Assembly: GCA_902603665.1 (NCBI GenBank)
Contig: CACKVV010000005.1
Location: forward strand, 1 to 38,252
DNA from: an uncultured Pelagibacteraceae bacterium
GTDB taxonomy: Bacteria; Pseudomonadota; Alphaproteobacteria; Pelagibacterales; Pelagibacteraceae
Direction: 5' to 3'
Length of the DNA: 38,252 nt
Shown here in pieces: positions 19,712 to 30,175 of the stretch (position 1 is its first letter; every line of letters begins with the position of its first letter). Both the position numbers and the translations under genes were made by a program. The notes beneath the pieces are model-generated. The model made no database searches, was not told the DNA's origin, and saw nothing but the letters and a program-made list of their open reading frames with translations.

Positions 19712-21251
19712 GATCCAATCTTCTAATAGATAATATTAAAAAAATATAGATAAAAATTAATATAAAATACATTTTATTTACATATTTAGAAAAAAGTGTA
19801 ACTTTATGCTTAATTTCGTTAGTATAAATCGAACCAGTTTCCTCTAAATCAATTAATGATTTAATTTTACCGTTTGGATTGATAATTGCGGAAATACCAT
19901 TGTTTGCTGATCTTATTAGGGTTTTACCTTGCTCAATAGATCTAAACTTTGAATGAGCATAATGTTGATACGGTCCTATTGAATTTCCAAACCAACCATC
20001 CTCGGAAATATTAATTATTAAATCATAATCTAAATTATTATTGAATGACCCTGTATAAATTATTTCATAACAAATTGTAGCTAATAGTTTTAAATTAATA
20101 TCTTCAATGTTTAAAATTGCTTTTTTATCTTTTCCTTTAGTATAAGATTGATAATTATTGGTTAAACTTTTAAGCCCTATCAAAGACAAAACATTCTCCA
20201 GAGGTAAAAACTCACCAAATGGAACTAATTTCCTCTTATCGTAATAATCGATTACATTTGTTTGATTATCAATAACTGCAATAGAGTTAAAATACTCAGT
20301 TTTACCGTTTAAATTCACCTTTCTATTTAAACCTAACAGAACAAAATGATCCTTATCAAAATTTTTACTAAAAATTTCTTTGTATGAATTAATTTTATTC
20401 ATGTTGGTTGAGGGTAAAACACCTTCTGGCCAGATAAAAATTGTTTTTTTTCCAAAATATCTTTTTGGATCACTTAGATTAACTAAATTTTGAATTATCG
20501 AATATTCATCAACATTCGACGAGTAAAATCTTTCTAAAGATACTTTAGTAGAAATAGTAACAATATATATATTATTTTTATCACTTTTTATACTCAGATT
20601 ATTTAAGCTGAAATATCCATAAATCAAATTAGATATGACTAAAATTCCAACAATAAAAATACAATAAATATTTTTTTTTGACTTTTGGATGAACCATATA
20701 GCTGGTATTGTAAACAAAGTGATACATAGCAGATTAAATCCATAAATTCCCACTAAAGAGTTGATTTGAATAAACTCTGTTTGATCAGAAAAACTATAAG
20801 CTATTAAGTTCCATGGGAACCCAGAAAGTACAATTCCACGAATATATTCAATAATACTTAAAACAAGTGAAAATATAAGAACTGAAGAAATAATTTTTTT
20901 TTGACTTAGAAAAAATTTTGTTATCAAGGTTGCAATACCAAAAAAGATTGAGATGAATGCTGGAATACAAATAATTGACATTGGTATTAAAAATTTAAAA
21001 TTATTATCAAATGTAAGAGAAATTGATATCCAATATAAACTGCAAATAAAATATCCAAACCCAAAAAACCATCCGTAAAGAAAAAAAATAAATTTGGATT
21101 TATTTAAATTTTTGGCTTCACCTAAAAATAAAAATAAAAATGTAAAAGATATAAAATTAATAAAAAAAAAATTATATGGAGGTAAGCTAAATGATGAAAC
21201 ACCACCAAGTAAAAATAAAATTAAAAAATTTAGTTTTTCAGATTTTGTCAA
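19704..21251 (-). CDS. lnt: apolipoprotein N-acyltransferase
   Basis: Multiple TM N-terminus, [82 protein letters not shown]. Confidence 0.95.
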   Translation of the reverse strand: MTKSEKLNFLILFLLGGVSSFSLPPYNFFFINFISFTFLFLFLGEAKNLNKSKFIFFLYGWFFGFGYFICSLYWISISLTFDNNFKFLIPMSIICIPAFISIFFGIATLITKFFLSQKKIISSVLIFSLVLSIIEYIRGIVLSGFPWNLIAYSFSDQTEFIQINSLVGIYGFNLLCITLFTIPAIWFIQKSKKNIYCIFIVGILVISNLIYGYFSLNNLSIKSDKNNIYIVTISTKVSLERFYSSNVDEYSIIQNLVNLSDPKRYFGKKTIFIWPEGVLPSTNMNKINSYKEIFSKNFDKDHFVLLGLNRKVNLNGKTEYFNSIAVIDNQTNVIDYYDKRKLVPFGEFLPLENVLSLIGLKSLTNNYQSYTKGKDKKAILNIEDINLKLLATICYEIIYTGSFNNNLDYDLIINISEDGWFGNSIGPYQHYAHSKFRSIEQGKTLIRSANNGISAIINPNGKIKSLIDLEETGSIYTNEIKHKVTLFSKYVNKMYFILIFIYIFLILSIRRLDHE

Positions 21252-21255
21252 AAGT

Positions 21256-21702
21256 TTAACTTATTGAGTTTAATATTTTATTTTCTTCTTTATTCATTAT
21301 TTTGAAATCTTTTATTTTTTTATGATCAAAACCTAGAAGATGCAAAAATCCATGGATAAAAGTCATTTCTAAAACAAAATTTTTTTTATTTGGAAAAATA
21401 TATTGATAACTGATAATTATATCTCCAAGATAAATTTCTTTTTTTTTTAATTCTTTTTTTAAATCTGTTTTTATAAACGAAGGAAATGACAATACATCTG
21501 TATGATTATTTTTTTTTCTGAATTTATAATTTAGTTTTTTAATATTTGTATTATTTGAGAGTAATAAAGTAAAATTTACTTTTTTATTAGAGTAAAAATA
21601 TTTTTTTGGAAATCGCCTTAAGATTTTGTCAAAAAATAATTGTGGTTTATTTAAACTCTTTTTCCATTTCTTATGATCAACAAGTACATTTACACTAATC
21701 AT
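21256..21702 (-). CDS. ybeY: endoribonuclease / rRNA maturation factor YbeY
   Basis: TDVLSFP, LGDIIIS, TFIHGFLHLLGFDHK (H3XH5XH zinc motif). Confidence 0.95.
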   Translation of the reverse strand: MISVNVLVDHKKWKKSLNKPQLFFDKILRRFPKKYFYSNKKVNFTLLLSNNTNIKKLNYKFRKKNNHTDVLSFPSFIKTDLKKELKKKEIYLGDIIISYQYIFPNKKNFVLEMTFIHGFLHLLGFDHKKIKDFKIMNKEENKILNSIS

Positions 21703-22705
21703 TATTTATATCAGAATAAGCCTTAACTATTTTAGATACTAAAGGGTGTCTGACAACATCCGAATGATCAAAATCTATAATTGATATTTCACTTAAATTA
21801 CCTAATATTTTTTTTGATCTATTCAAACCTGATAAATTTTTATTTGGAAGATCTATTTGAGATGGGTCTCCATTTATTACAATCTTTGAATTTTCTCCAA
21901 TTCTAGTTAAAAACATTTTTATTTGAGTATCAGTTGCGTTTTGAGCTTCATCCAAAATTGCAAATGAATTTTTTAGAGTTCTACCTCTCATAAAGGCTAA
22001 AGGTGCAATCTCTATATCTCCAATTTCTATTTTTTTTTGTATTTTTTCAAAATCTAAAAGATCATAAAGAGAGTCATACAATGGCCTTAGGTACGGATCT
22101 ACTTTTTCTCTCATGTCACCAGGCAAAAAACCTAGTCTTTCACCTGCTTCCACTGCAGGTCTTGATAAAATTATTCTCTCAATTTTCTTTTCTAAGAGCA
22201 TAGTAAGGCCAACAGCAACAGCTAAAAAGGTTTTACCTGTGCCAGCAGGTCCTGCTGAAATAACTATATCGCTCTCCCTTAACGCTCTAACATAGTTTTT
22301 TTGTTTTTCTGATCTAGGAATTACAGATTTTTTTGGTGTCTTAATAATATATTCAATATTTTTATTCGTATTGTTATTATTATTTTCCTCAATCATAAAT
22401 TTATTAACCGATGAAATTATATCTTTTTTTTCAATATTTCCATTTGTAACAAATTGATTAGTTAAAAACTGAATAGCATTTTTTACTAAATTATTTTTTT
22501 TTGGATCGCTTTTTATAAGAATTGAGTTTCCTCTTGAATAAATGCTGGTATTTGTTAACTTTTCTAACTCTTTTAAGTTGTTATTAAATTCTCCAACAAC
22601 ACCTAATAGCAGATCATTATCTTGGAAAACTATACTCAGCGAATTATTATCCGAATAAACAAATTTTAACTCTGTTTTAAAATTATTTTGTTTGAGATTT
22701 TTCAA
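21695..22705 (-). CDS. phoH: PhoH-like ATPase
   Basis: GPAGTGKTFLAVAVGLTMLLEKKIERIILSRPAVEAGERLGFLPGDMREKVDPYLRPLYD, FAILDEAQNAT. Confidence 0.95.
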   Translation of the reverse strand: MKNLKQNNFKTELKFVYSDNNSLSIVFQDNDLLLGVVGEFNNNLKELEKLTNTSIYSRGNSILIKSDPKKNNLVKNAIQFLTNQFVTNGNIEKKDIISSVNKFMIEENNNNNTNKNIEYIIKTPKKSVIPRSEKQKNYVRALRESDIVISAGPAGTGKTFLAVAVGLTMLLEKKIERIILSRPAVEAGERLGFLPGDMREKVDPYLRPLYDSLYDLLDFEKIQKKIEIGDIEIAPLAFMRGRTLKNSFAILDEAQNATDTQIKMFLTRIGENSKIVINGDPSQIDLPNKNLSGLNRSKKILGNLSEISIIDFDHSDVVRHPLVSKIVKAYSDINND

Positions 22706-22706
22706 A

Positions 22707-24038
22707 TTAAGCTGCTACCATTTTTTTATCTAATTTTCCAAATAAACTGTTCTGATTAGAGTTTTCTATTTTAACTTCTACCAACTTTCCTATAATGTCT
22801 TCTGATCCATCAAAGATAACTGAGGATAAATATTTATTTCTTCCAAAATATTTTTTTTGATTTTCTAACTTATTTTCAACTAGAACTTCAATAGATTGTT
22901 TTTCCATAGATTTATTAATTTGTATTTGATTATTGAATAATTTTTTTTGAATAATAATTAGTCTTTCTTTACAAATATCATTGTCAATTAACTTAGAATT
23001 TGAGGCTGTTGTGCCTGGTCTTGGGCTAAAAATAAAAGAGAAAGAATTTATAAAATTTATTTTATCTAGCAATTTAAGAGTATCATTGAAATCATTTTCA
23101 GTTTCACCAGGATAGCCAATAATAAAATCACTCGAGAATTTAATGTCATTATTAATATTTATTAATTTTTCATAAACTTTTAAATAGTCTTCAACTTTGT
23201 GCTTTCTATTCATCAAATGTAATATTTTATCTGAACCACTTTGAATTGGTAAATGCACAAATGGCATTAACTTTTTACTTAATGAATAACAATCTATTAG
23301 GTCATCGGTCATGTCTCTTGGATGGGATGTTGTATATCTTACTCTTATTAATTCAGAATACTGATCTAATTTTTTTATCAAATCAGAAATTCTGTACTCT
23401 TTGCCATTTTCAGAGTAAGAGTATGCATTTACATTCTGACCCAATAGAGTAATTTCTCTAACACCATTTTTAATCAGTTCCTCAGCTTCCTTAATTATTT
23501 GTTCAAAAGGCCTAGAATACTCAGGACCTCTGGTGTAAGGAACTACACAAAAATGGCAAAACTTATCACATCCCTCTTGGATTGTTAAGAAAGCTGAAAT
23601 TTTACTATTCTCGTTTTTAATATCATCGAAATAATTAAACTTTGTTACGGTATCAAATTCTGTTTCATCTATTTTTTTGTTTTTGGACTGATCTAAAATT
23701 AAATCATTAATTTTATGATAAGCCTGAGGGCCAATAACTATATCTATATAAGGTTCTCGTTTTAGCATTTCCTCATTCTCAGCTTGAGCAACGCACCCAG
23801 CAACTACTACAATTGGTTTTTTTTTTCCTTTAAAACTTTTTCTAACTCTACCTATTTCATGGTAGACCTTCTCTTTTGCTTTATCTCGAATATGGCAAGT
23901 GTTTAATATATAACAGTCAACATCGTTTTGATCTTCATTTTTAATGTATCCAATATTTTTAACAGTGTCATAGATTCGATTGGAGTCATATTCATTCATC
24001 TGACAACCAAAAGTTTTGATAAAAACTTTTTTTTGCAT
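22707..24038 (-). CDS. miaB: tRNA-2-methylthio-N6-dimethylallyladenosine synthase
   Basis: KTFGCQMNEYDS, IQEGCDKFCHFCVVPYTRGPEYSRP (radical SAM), LLGQNVNAY, HLPIQSGSDKIL. Confidence 0.97.
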   Translation of the reverse strand: MQKKVFIKTFGCQMNEYDSNRIYDTVKNIGYIKNEDQNDVDCYILNTCHIRDKAKEKVYHEIGRVRKSFKGKKKPIVVVAGCVAQAENEEMLKREPYIDIVIGPQAYHKINDLILDQSKNKKIDETEFDTVTKFNYFDDIKNENSKISAFLTIQEGCDKFCHFCVVPYTRGPEYSRPFEQIIKEAEELIKNGVREITLLGQNVNAYSYSENGKEYRISDLIKKLDQYSELIRVRYTTSHPRDMTDDLIDCYSLSKKLMPFVHLPIQSGSDKILHLMNRKHKVEDYLKVYEKLININNDIKFSSDFIIGYPGETENDFNDTLKLLDKINFINSFSFIFSPRPGTTASNSKLIDNDICKERLIIIQKKLFNNQIQINKSMEKQSIEVLVENKLENQKKYFGRNKYLSSVIFDGSEDIIGKLVEVKIENSNQNSLFGKLDKKMVAA

Positions 24039-24448
24039 TACTTATTTTTTTTGATACCGTAAAGTTCTAGTTTGTGATCAACTAATTCATAACCGTATTT
24101 TTCAGCTACTTTTTTTTGCAATTTCTCAATCTCATCATCAACAAATTCAATTATTTCACCTGTTTTGATGTCAATTAAATGATCATGGTGACTTTCACTA
24201 AGTTGTTCGTATCTTGCTTTTCCACCTTTGAAATCATGCTTAGCAACTATACCTGCCTCTTCAAATAATTTAACAGTTCTGTAGACTGTAGCTATACTAA
24301 TTTTTGAATCAATTTCTGAGACCCTGTTGTAGAGCTCATCTACATCTGGGTGATCTTGGGATTCACTCATAACTTTTGCAATTATGCGTCTTTGATCTGT
24401 TAATTTTACTCCTTTTGAAATACATTTTTGTTCTATTGTTTCAGACAT
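24038..24448 (-). CDS. fur: Fur-family metal regulator (Fur/Mur)
   Basis: KLTDQRRIIAKVM, DHPDVDELYNRVSEIDSKISIATVYRTVKLFEEAGI, SHHDHLI; between tsaB and miaB. Confidence 0.88.
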   Translation of the reverse strand: MSETIEQKCISKGVKLTDQRRIIAKVMSESQDHPDVDELYNRVSEIDSKISIATVYRTVKLFEEAGIVAKHDFKGGKARYEQLSESHHDHLIDIKTGEIIEFVDDEIEKLQKKVAEKYGYELVDHKLELYGIKKNK

Positions 24449-24455
24449 ACCTTAT

Positions 24456-24836
24456 TTAACTCGAATAAATCGGATTTATCAAATCTTTTGTTAGCTTATC
24501 TTCGTTATCTAATTCAATTAAATTTTTATAGTCATTTATGTTTTTTAAATCCATTGAAGAAAATCCTATTAATTCAATTTTATTGGCTATAGATAAAGCT
24601 TTAGCAATTGAAATTGAAGTTCTTAAACTTGAGAATTTTCCTGGCCCCCTATTAATATATATTTTTTTAATTTGATTTATATTTATATCTTTTTCACTCA
24701 AGAATTTATTTAATAGAGTCACTATTTTATCAAAATTTTCTCTACTGTTTGAATGCTCAGTGGTATAAGATTTACTATCTTTGATGATTGAAAAAAAAAT
24801 TTTATCACTTGCAGCATCAATTACTAAATTAGTCAT
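24456..24836 (-). CDS. tsaB: short TsaB-like t6A biosynthesis protein (126 aa)
   Basis: MTNLVIDAASDKIFFSIIKD..., INRGPGKFSSLRTSISIAKALS..., C-terminal PIYSS. Start taken at ATG 24834-24836 rather than the ORF-track start at 24980. Confidence 0.8.
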   Translation of the reverse strand: MTNLVIDAASDKIFFSIIKDSKSYTTEHSNSRENFDKIVTLLNKFLSEKDININQIKKIYINRGPGKFSSLRTSISIAKALSIANKIELIGFSSMDLKNINDYKNLIELDNEDKLTKDLINPIYSS

Positions 24837-25839
24837 AATCAATTTATTTTTATTGCAAACAAACCTATATGCAACCGAAAAGAAATACGAGAAAGATGAA
24901 AAAGGAATTTTATCCCTCATGTACCATAGATTTGAAGAAAATAAGTACCCATCAACTAATATTAAAATGGCCGTATTCAAAAAACATATGGAGATAATAA
25001 AAAATAATAATTTTGAGTTTTTTGATCCAAAAGATTTTGAGAAAGAGTTTTATAATGTGAAAGTTAATAAAAAAATTCTTATTACTATAGATGATGCCTT
25101 TTTATCTTTCTATAACAACGCTTGGCCTTTTCTGAAGGAAAATCAAATTCCTTTTATTTTGTTTACATCCACTGAAACTATAGGAAATAAAGGTTACATG
25201 ACCATGGATCAATTAAAGGAGGTTGAATCATATAGCTTTGCATATTTAGGAAACCACTCTCACTCTCATGAATACATGGTAGAATTTGATTTTGAGAAGT
25301 ACACAAAAGATATAAATAAATCTATTGATATTTTTAATTCCCAATTTAATTATAATCCAACTTTTTTTTCATATCCTTTTGGTGAATATAGTTTAGAACA
25401 AAAAAAATTTATTTCATCAAAATTTAAATTTGCATTTGGCCAACACTCGGGAGTCATCGATCTTAATAAAGATCCATATGAATTGCCAAGATTCCCAATT
25501 AATGAAAAGTACGGTGATATTAAAAGATTTCAGTTTTTAATAAATTTACTTCCACTTCAGTACGATAAATTTTCTCCAGAGGACAAACTGATTACAAAGA
25601 ACAACCCTCCAAAGATGACTGTAGAATTTTTTAAGGAGCAAAAAAATTTAGGACAAATAAATTGTTTTTCTGATGAAGGAGGTTCTTGGGATAATTCAAA
25701 CATAAATTTAAAAGGAAACAAACTTACGATTTCTTTTAGGGAAAAGTTTAATTTTAGAAGAGGAAGAATTAATTGTTCCTTGAACGATATAGATGGTTGG
25801 AGATGGTTAGGTAGCCAATTTTCAGTAGATTTAAATTAA
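24784..25839 (+). CDS. exported polysaccharide deacetylase-like protein
   Basis: Signal-peptide-like N-terminus; ILSLMYHRFEE, ILITIDDAFLSFYNNAWPFL, GNHSHSHEYM, FFSYPFGEYS (NodB-like motifs 1, 2, 3, partly degenerate). Confidence 0.78.
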   Translation: MIEKKILSLAASITKLVIINLFLLQTNLYATEKKYEKDEKGILSLMYHRFEENKYPSTNIKMAVFKKHMEIIKNNNFEFFDPKDFEKEFYNVKVNKKILITIDDAFLSFYNNAWPFLKENQIPFILFTSTETIGNKGYMTMDQLKEVESYSFAYLGNHSHSHEYMVEFDFEKYTKDINKSIDIFNSQFNYNPTFFSYPFGEYSLEQKKFISSKFKFAFGQHSGVIDLNKDPYELPRFPINEKYGDIKRFQFLINLLPLQYDKFSPEDKLITKNNPPKMTVEFFKEQKNLGQINCFSDEGGSWDNSNINLKGNKLTISFREKFNFRRGRINCSLNDIDGWRWLGSQFSVDLN

Positions 25840-26970
25840 GTTTTTCAATTTTCTTGTTGTTGGCAGAATTTTAACATCATCAAATTCGGTAAGAGAATTT
25901 TGCTCAATAATTTTTTTTAATATTTTTGTGTATTCAACGCCAGTTTCAGCATATTTATCCAGATAATTTACAAGTAGAAGGCTGTTTAATTTACCTTCGT
26001 TATCTCTTTGAATTGCTCTTTCACGTCTGAATTCTTTATATCCTGAATGTGTATTTAAATTTCTTTGATATGCCTTCACAGATGCCTTTAAGACTTTAAA
26101 CTTTGCAACCTTATGCTTTGAATCTCCGTCTGCCCCAGCTGGTTTAATGCCTTCTCCAGACCAAGTCCATTGTCCAAAAAGTGCATTTCCTTCTTGTGCA
26201 AATCTAGATGTTCCCCATCCAGTCTCTTTAGCTGCTTGAGCAATCGCTAATGAAACCGGTATTTCATCCATTCTTATTTTTAAAGTTGAAAAATCCTTAC
26301 TTTTGACACCATATTGCTTAAATTTTTTAAATAGCCACTCTTTTTCTGTTTTTGAATTATTATTTTTATTTAAAATAGCGAAAAGCTTTTTTCTATCTAA
26401 GCGAATTTTTGTATTCTCTTCAATTATCAAAGGAAGTACGATTTGTATAAATAAATTCTTTCTCTTTTTTGTACTTTCTATTTTTTTCATTTCTCTGGGC
26501 AAATGATCAATGGTATTTCCAATATTTACTAACTTTGTTTCCTTAACTTTTTGAAGATTGTACTTTGTGTCCACAAATAATTGCTCGATTGTAGATGCAC
26601 TTAGTCTGGAAGTATTTAAATTATTTTCTTCAGAATTAAATACGTCTATATCGTCAAATATGCTTTCCAAATTTGTTTCTTCATCAACGTTTTCTTTTTT
26701 TAATATTTCCTTATTATTAAGTGTTAAATCAAAATTTTTTTTTGATATATTCGACACTTCAATATTGGCTCTGAAGTTTTCACTCATAAAATTAGTCATC
26801 ACAGGTAAACCAAAGAAAATCAAAATAACCAAACCGCTTGCTAAAGAAAACTTAGATAAACTCTTGTAATCTTTTTTAAAGAAAGTTTTTTTATTTTTCT
26901 TTTTAAGGTTTTTTAATTTAAAAGAGTTTGGTTTTATGAAAATTAATTCATTTCTATTTTTTTTAGACAT
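25831..26970 (-). CDS. Bax-like glucosaminidase-domain protein
   Basis: N-terminal TM; VSLAIAQAAKETGWGTSRFAQEGNALFGQWTWSGEGIKP...YQRNLNTHSGYKEFRRER. Confidence 0.85.
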   Translation of the reverse strand: MSKKNRNELIFIKPNSFKLKNLKKKNKKTFFKKDYKSLSKFSLASGLVILIFFGLPVMTNFMSENFRANIEVSNISKKNFDLTLNNKEILKKENVDEETNLESIFDDIDVFNSEENNLNTSRLSASTIEQLFVDTKYNLQKVKETKLVNIGNTIDHLPREMKKIESTKKRKNLFIQIVLPLIIEENTKIRLDRKKLFAILNKNNNSKTEKEWLFKKFKQYGVKSKDFSTLKIRMDEIPVSLAIAQAAKETGWGTSRFAQEGNALFGQWTWSGEGIKPAGADGDSKHKVAKFKVLKASVKAYQRNLNTHSGYKEFRRERAIQRDNEGKLNSLLLVNYLDKYAETGVEYTKILKKIIEQNSLTEFDDVKILPTTRKLKNLI

Positions 26971-27009
26971 AAAGTAAGTATTTTAATTATATAAAAATAA
27001 TTTATTATT

Positions 27010-27552
27010 TTAAACTGCTAAAACTTCTTTAACTTCAGGAATATAATGTGTTAGTAAATTTTGAACTCCTTGCTTTAGCGTCATAGTTGAAGACGGACAA
27101 CCTGAACAACTTCCTTGTAATTCCACTTTGACTTTACCATCTATAAATTCTTTGAATTTTATATCTCCACCATCTTTTGCAACTGCAGGTCTAACTTTAG
27201 TCTCTAAAATATAGATTATTTTTTTCTCAATTTCATTTAAATTTTCATCAGACTCATTTTGACCTAATTTATCAATAATACACTTATTTCCCTCTGCATA
27301 ATACTCATTTATGTAAGATATAATTATATGCTGTATATCATCCCAATTATTTTCATCTATCTTGTTAACTGATAAAAAATCTTCACCTAAAAAAATACCG
27401 GTTACCCCATTTATTGACAGAATATTTCTCAGCAAAGTATTTTTTGTGTCATCTTTATTAACGATCTCGAAAGGTCCATTATTTGAAACTGGACGTCCTG
27501 GTATAAACTTTAATGAGTTAGGGTTAGGTGTTTTTTGAGTTTGTACAAACAT
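27010..27552 (-). CDS. NifU-like/Nfu Fe-S cluster scaffold
   Basis: QTQKTPNPNSLKFIPG (Nfu N-domain), VRPAVAKDGGDIKF, LQGSCSGCPSSTMTLKQGVQNLL. Confidence 0.95.
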   Translation of the reverse strand: MFVQTQKTPNPNSLKFIPGRPVSNNGPFEIVNKDDTKNTLLRNILSINGVTGIFLGEDFLSVNKIDENNWDDIQHIIISYINEYYAEGNKCIIDKLGQNESDENLNEIEKKIIYILETKVRPAVAKDGGDIKFKEFIDGKVKVELQGSCSGCPSSTMTLKQGVQNLLTHYIPEVKEVLAV

Positions 27553-27589
27553 TTCTTTAATATAAGAACTAAAAAAACATTTTAAATAG

Positions 27590-28591
27590 TTAAAAACCGA
27601 TTATTTTCTTCATTTCTCTAACTTTATTTTCAGCTATATCATTTGCTTTTTCTGCTCCAGCTAATAAAATTTTGTCCAGATAACTGGGATCATTTAATAA
27701 TTTATTTATTTCTTTTGCGATTGGAGAAATTTTATCAATTAATTGTTCGGAAAGATTTGTTTTAAACTCAGAGAAATTTTTACCACCAAACTCCTTTAAA
27801 GTAGTGTTAATACTTTGATTTTTTAAACTTGTATATATTCCAAGTAAATTTTCTGCCTCAGGTCTGTTTTCTAATTCTTCAACAATGTTAGGTATAGGAT
27901 GTGGATCTGTTTTTGCTTTTTTAATTTTATTAATTATTAAATCTTTACTATCTTTCAGATTTATTCTACTTAAATCTGACACGTCTGATTTACTCATTTT
28001 TTTTGTACCATCCTTTAAGCTCATAATTCTGGAAAATTGTTTTTGTATTAATGGTTCAGGAGGAACTAAGAAATCCTCAACATCATAATCGTTATTGAAT
28101 TTTTGAGCAATATCTCGACAAAGTTCTAAATGTTGCTTTTGATCATCACCAACTGGTACATGTGTTGCATCATACAACATAATATCTGCGGCCATAAGAA
28201 TTGGATAGATGTAGAGGCCTACGCTTGCTTTCTCCTTATCTTTTCCTGCTTTTTCCTTAAACTGTGTCATCCTCTTAAGCCAACCCATTCTGGCAATACA
28301 ACTCAACATCCAAGAACCCTCTGAGTGAGCGGGAACTAAAGATTGGTTGAACAAAATGCTTTTGTTTGGATTAAGTCCACTTGCAATGAATGTTGCAGCA
28401 GTTTCTCTGATATTATTTTTTAGTTCTTTTGGATCTTGTTTCAAAGTAATTGCATGCAAGTCAACAACACAATATATGCAATTATTATCCTCTTCATTCT
28501 GCAGTTCTACAAAATTTTTCATTGCACCTAAATAATTTCCTAAATGTAGATTTCCTGTTGGTTGGACTCCTGAAAAAATTTTTTTAGCCAT
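27590..28591 (-). CDS. trpS: tryptophanyl-tRNA synthetase
   Basis: [42 protein letters not shown]. Confidence 0.98.
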   Translation of the reverse strand: MAKKIFSGVQPTGNLHLGNYLGAMKNFVELQNEEDNNCIYCVVDLHAITLKQDPKELKNNIRETAATFIASGLNPNKSILFNQSLVPAHSEGSWMLSCIARMGWLKRMTQFKEKAGKDKEKASVGLYIYPILMAADIMLYDATHVPVGDDQKQHLELCRDIAQKFNNDYDVEDFLVPPEPLIQKQFSRIMSLKDGTKKMSKSDVSDLSRINLKDSKDLIINKIKKAKTDPHPIPNIVEELENRPEAENLLGIYTSLKNQSINTTLKEFGGKNFSEFKTNLSEQLIDKISPIAKEINKLLNDPSYLDKILLAGAEKANDIAENKVREMKKIIGF

Positions 28592-28595
28592 AAAG

Positions 28596-30125
28596 TTAAT
28601 ATTTTATTTTAATATCTGATAATTTGAAAGCTTTAGTGACGATGGATATTAAAATATACATTACAAACGTTATAATTACTAAAATAATAATGCATAAAAA
28701 TTTATAATTATTCTCATAAGTCAAATATTCGGAAAAGAACTTAATTAAATATATAAATATAATCAAAGTAATAAAATTAGAAAAAAGTATTTTCAACATT
28801 GAAAAATGGAAATTACTTGAAAATTTAAAATAACTTTTTTTAATGACTATAATCATCAAAATTATACCATTTAACCAAGAAGATATTGTTGTTGCAATTG
28901 GAATAATTATAAACCCAATTTCGTCAAAGAAAATAACACTAATAAAAATATTAATTGCTACTGATAACAAAGAAATTTTAAATGGAGTATTGGTGTCATT
29001 TCTAGCAAACAAAAAACTGGAGAATATCTTTATTAATGAAAATGCAGGTAAGCCAATAGAAAAATAAAATAACGCTCTAGCTGAATTTTTTACACTTTCA
29101 ATATCAAATGAACCGTATCCAAATAGTGAGGAAGTTATTTCCTCTGAAGCAAAAATCAAAGCAAATGACGCAGGTAAACTTAGAAATAAACTTAATTCTA
29201 AAGCCTTATTTTGTATTTCTGAAATTTTAAATTTATCTTCTGTTTGAACATATTTGCTTAAATTTGGAAGTATCACTGTACCTATTGCTATCCCTGCTAT
29301 TGCAAGATTTATCTGATAAATTCTATCTGCATAATATAAATAAGACACTGCACTTGCTTGAAATGAAGCAATAATAGTACCAACTAAGATATTTATTTGA
29401 GTTACTCCTGAAGCAAATACACTTGGCAAAAGTTTTTTAAAGAATAATTTTATATTATCATTTATTTTTATTTTTAAATTAAAATTAGGAAAATAAAATT
29501 TTCTTACGAAAAAAATAAGAAATATAAACTGTACTAATCCTGCAACAGATACTGTGTATGATAAATAGTAAACTAATGAGTCTCCAAACTTATTAGCGAA
29601 GATAAAACACAGAATTAATAAAATATTTAAAATAATTGGCGCGGCGGCTGCAGCTGCAAATTTGTTATGAGAGTTTAGAATCGCTGATAAAAAAGAAGCT
29701 AGCGAAATAAAAAGTAAAAAAGGAAAAGTAAGTCTTGTTAAATTTATAGCTAATTGCATTTTTTCTTTATCATCACTGAAACCAGGAGCTATAATTTTCA
29801 CAAATCCTGGCATGAAAATTTCAATTAGAATAGTAGTAACCAAAAGAAAGAAAACTAATAAATTAAAAACAGAATTAGCAAACTCTCTCGCTTTATCCTT
29901 GCCTTTGATTAATTCGCCAGAGTAAGATGGAACAAAAGCTGCATTAAATGTTCCTTCAGAAAATAACCTTCTAAAAGTGTTTGGAATCCTAAATGCTACA
30001 AAAAAAGCATCAGCTAATGGCCCAGAACCTAAATAGAGAGCGATAAAGAAATCTCTGACATAACCAAGTACTCTGCTTATCAAAACAAAAAAACTAAATG
30101 TGCCAGTTGACTTAATTATGTTCAT
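28596..30125 (-). CDS. murJ: lipid II flippase MurJ
   Basis: [61 protein letters not shown]; 14-TM-like hydrophobic profile. Confidence 0.96.
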   Translation of the reverse strand: MNIIKSTGTFSFFVLISRVLGYVRDFFIALYLGSGPLADAFFVAFRIPNTFRRLFSEGTFNAAFVPSYSGELIKGKDKAREFANSVFNLLVFFLLVTTILIEIFMPGFVKIIAPGFSDDKEKMQLAINLTRLTFPFLLFISLASFLSAILNSHNKFAAAAAAPIILNILLILCFIFANKFGDSLVYYLSYTVSVAGLVQFIFLIFFVRKFYFPNFNLKIKINDNIKLFFKKLLPSVFASGVTQINILVGTIIASFQASAVSYLYYADRIYQINLAIAGIAIGTVILPNLSKYVQTEDKFKISEIQNKALELSLFLSLPASFALIFASEEITSSLFGYGSFDIESVKNSARALFYFSIGLPAFSLIKIFSSFLFARNDTNTPFKISLLSVAINIFISVIFFDEIGFIIIPIATTISSWLNGIILMIIVIKKSYFKFSSNFHFSMLKILFSNFITLIIFIYLIKFFSEYLTYENNYKFLCIIILVIITFVMYILISIVTKAFKLSDIKIKY

Positions 30126-30175
30126 AAATCATATTAGTCATAATTTAGATCTAATTGTATATTTAAATATCCAAA

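Noticed and set aside
24837-24980. N-terminal extension of TsaB ORF
   Set aside because: Antisense to the deacetylase gene; the conserved MTNLVIDAASD start is at 24836.
30145-30154. TTAGATCTAA palindrome in the murJ//maeB gap as a regulator site
   Set aside because: Only 10 bp, outward bases do not pair, and such palindromes are expected by chance in AT-rich DNA.
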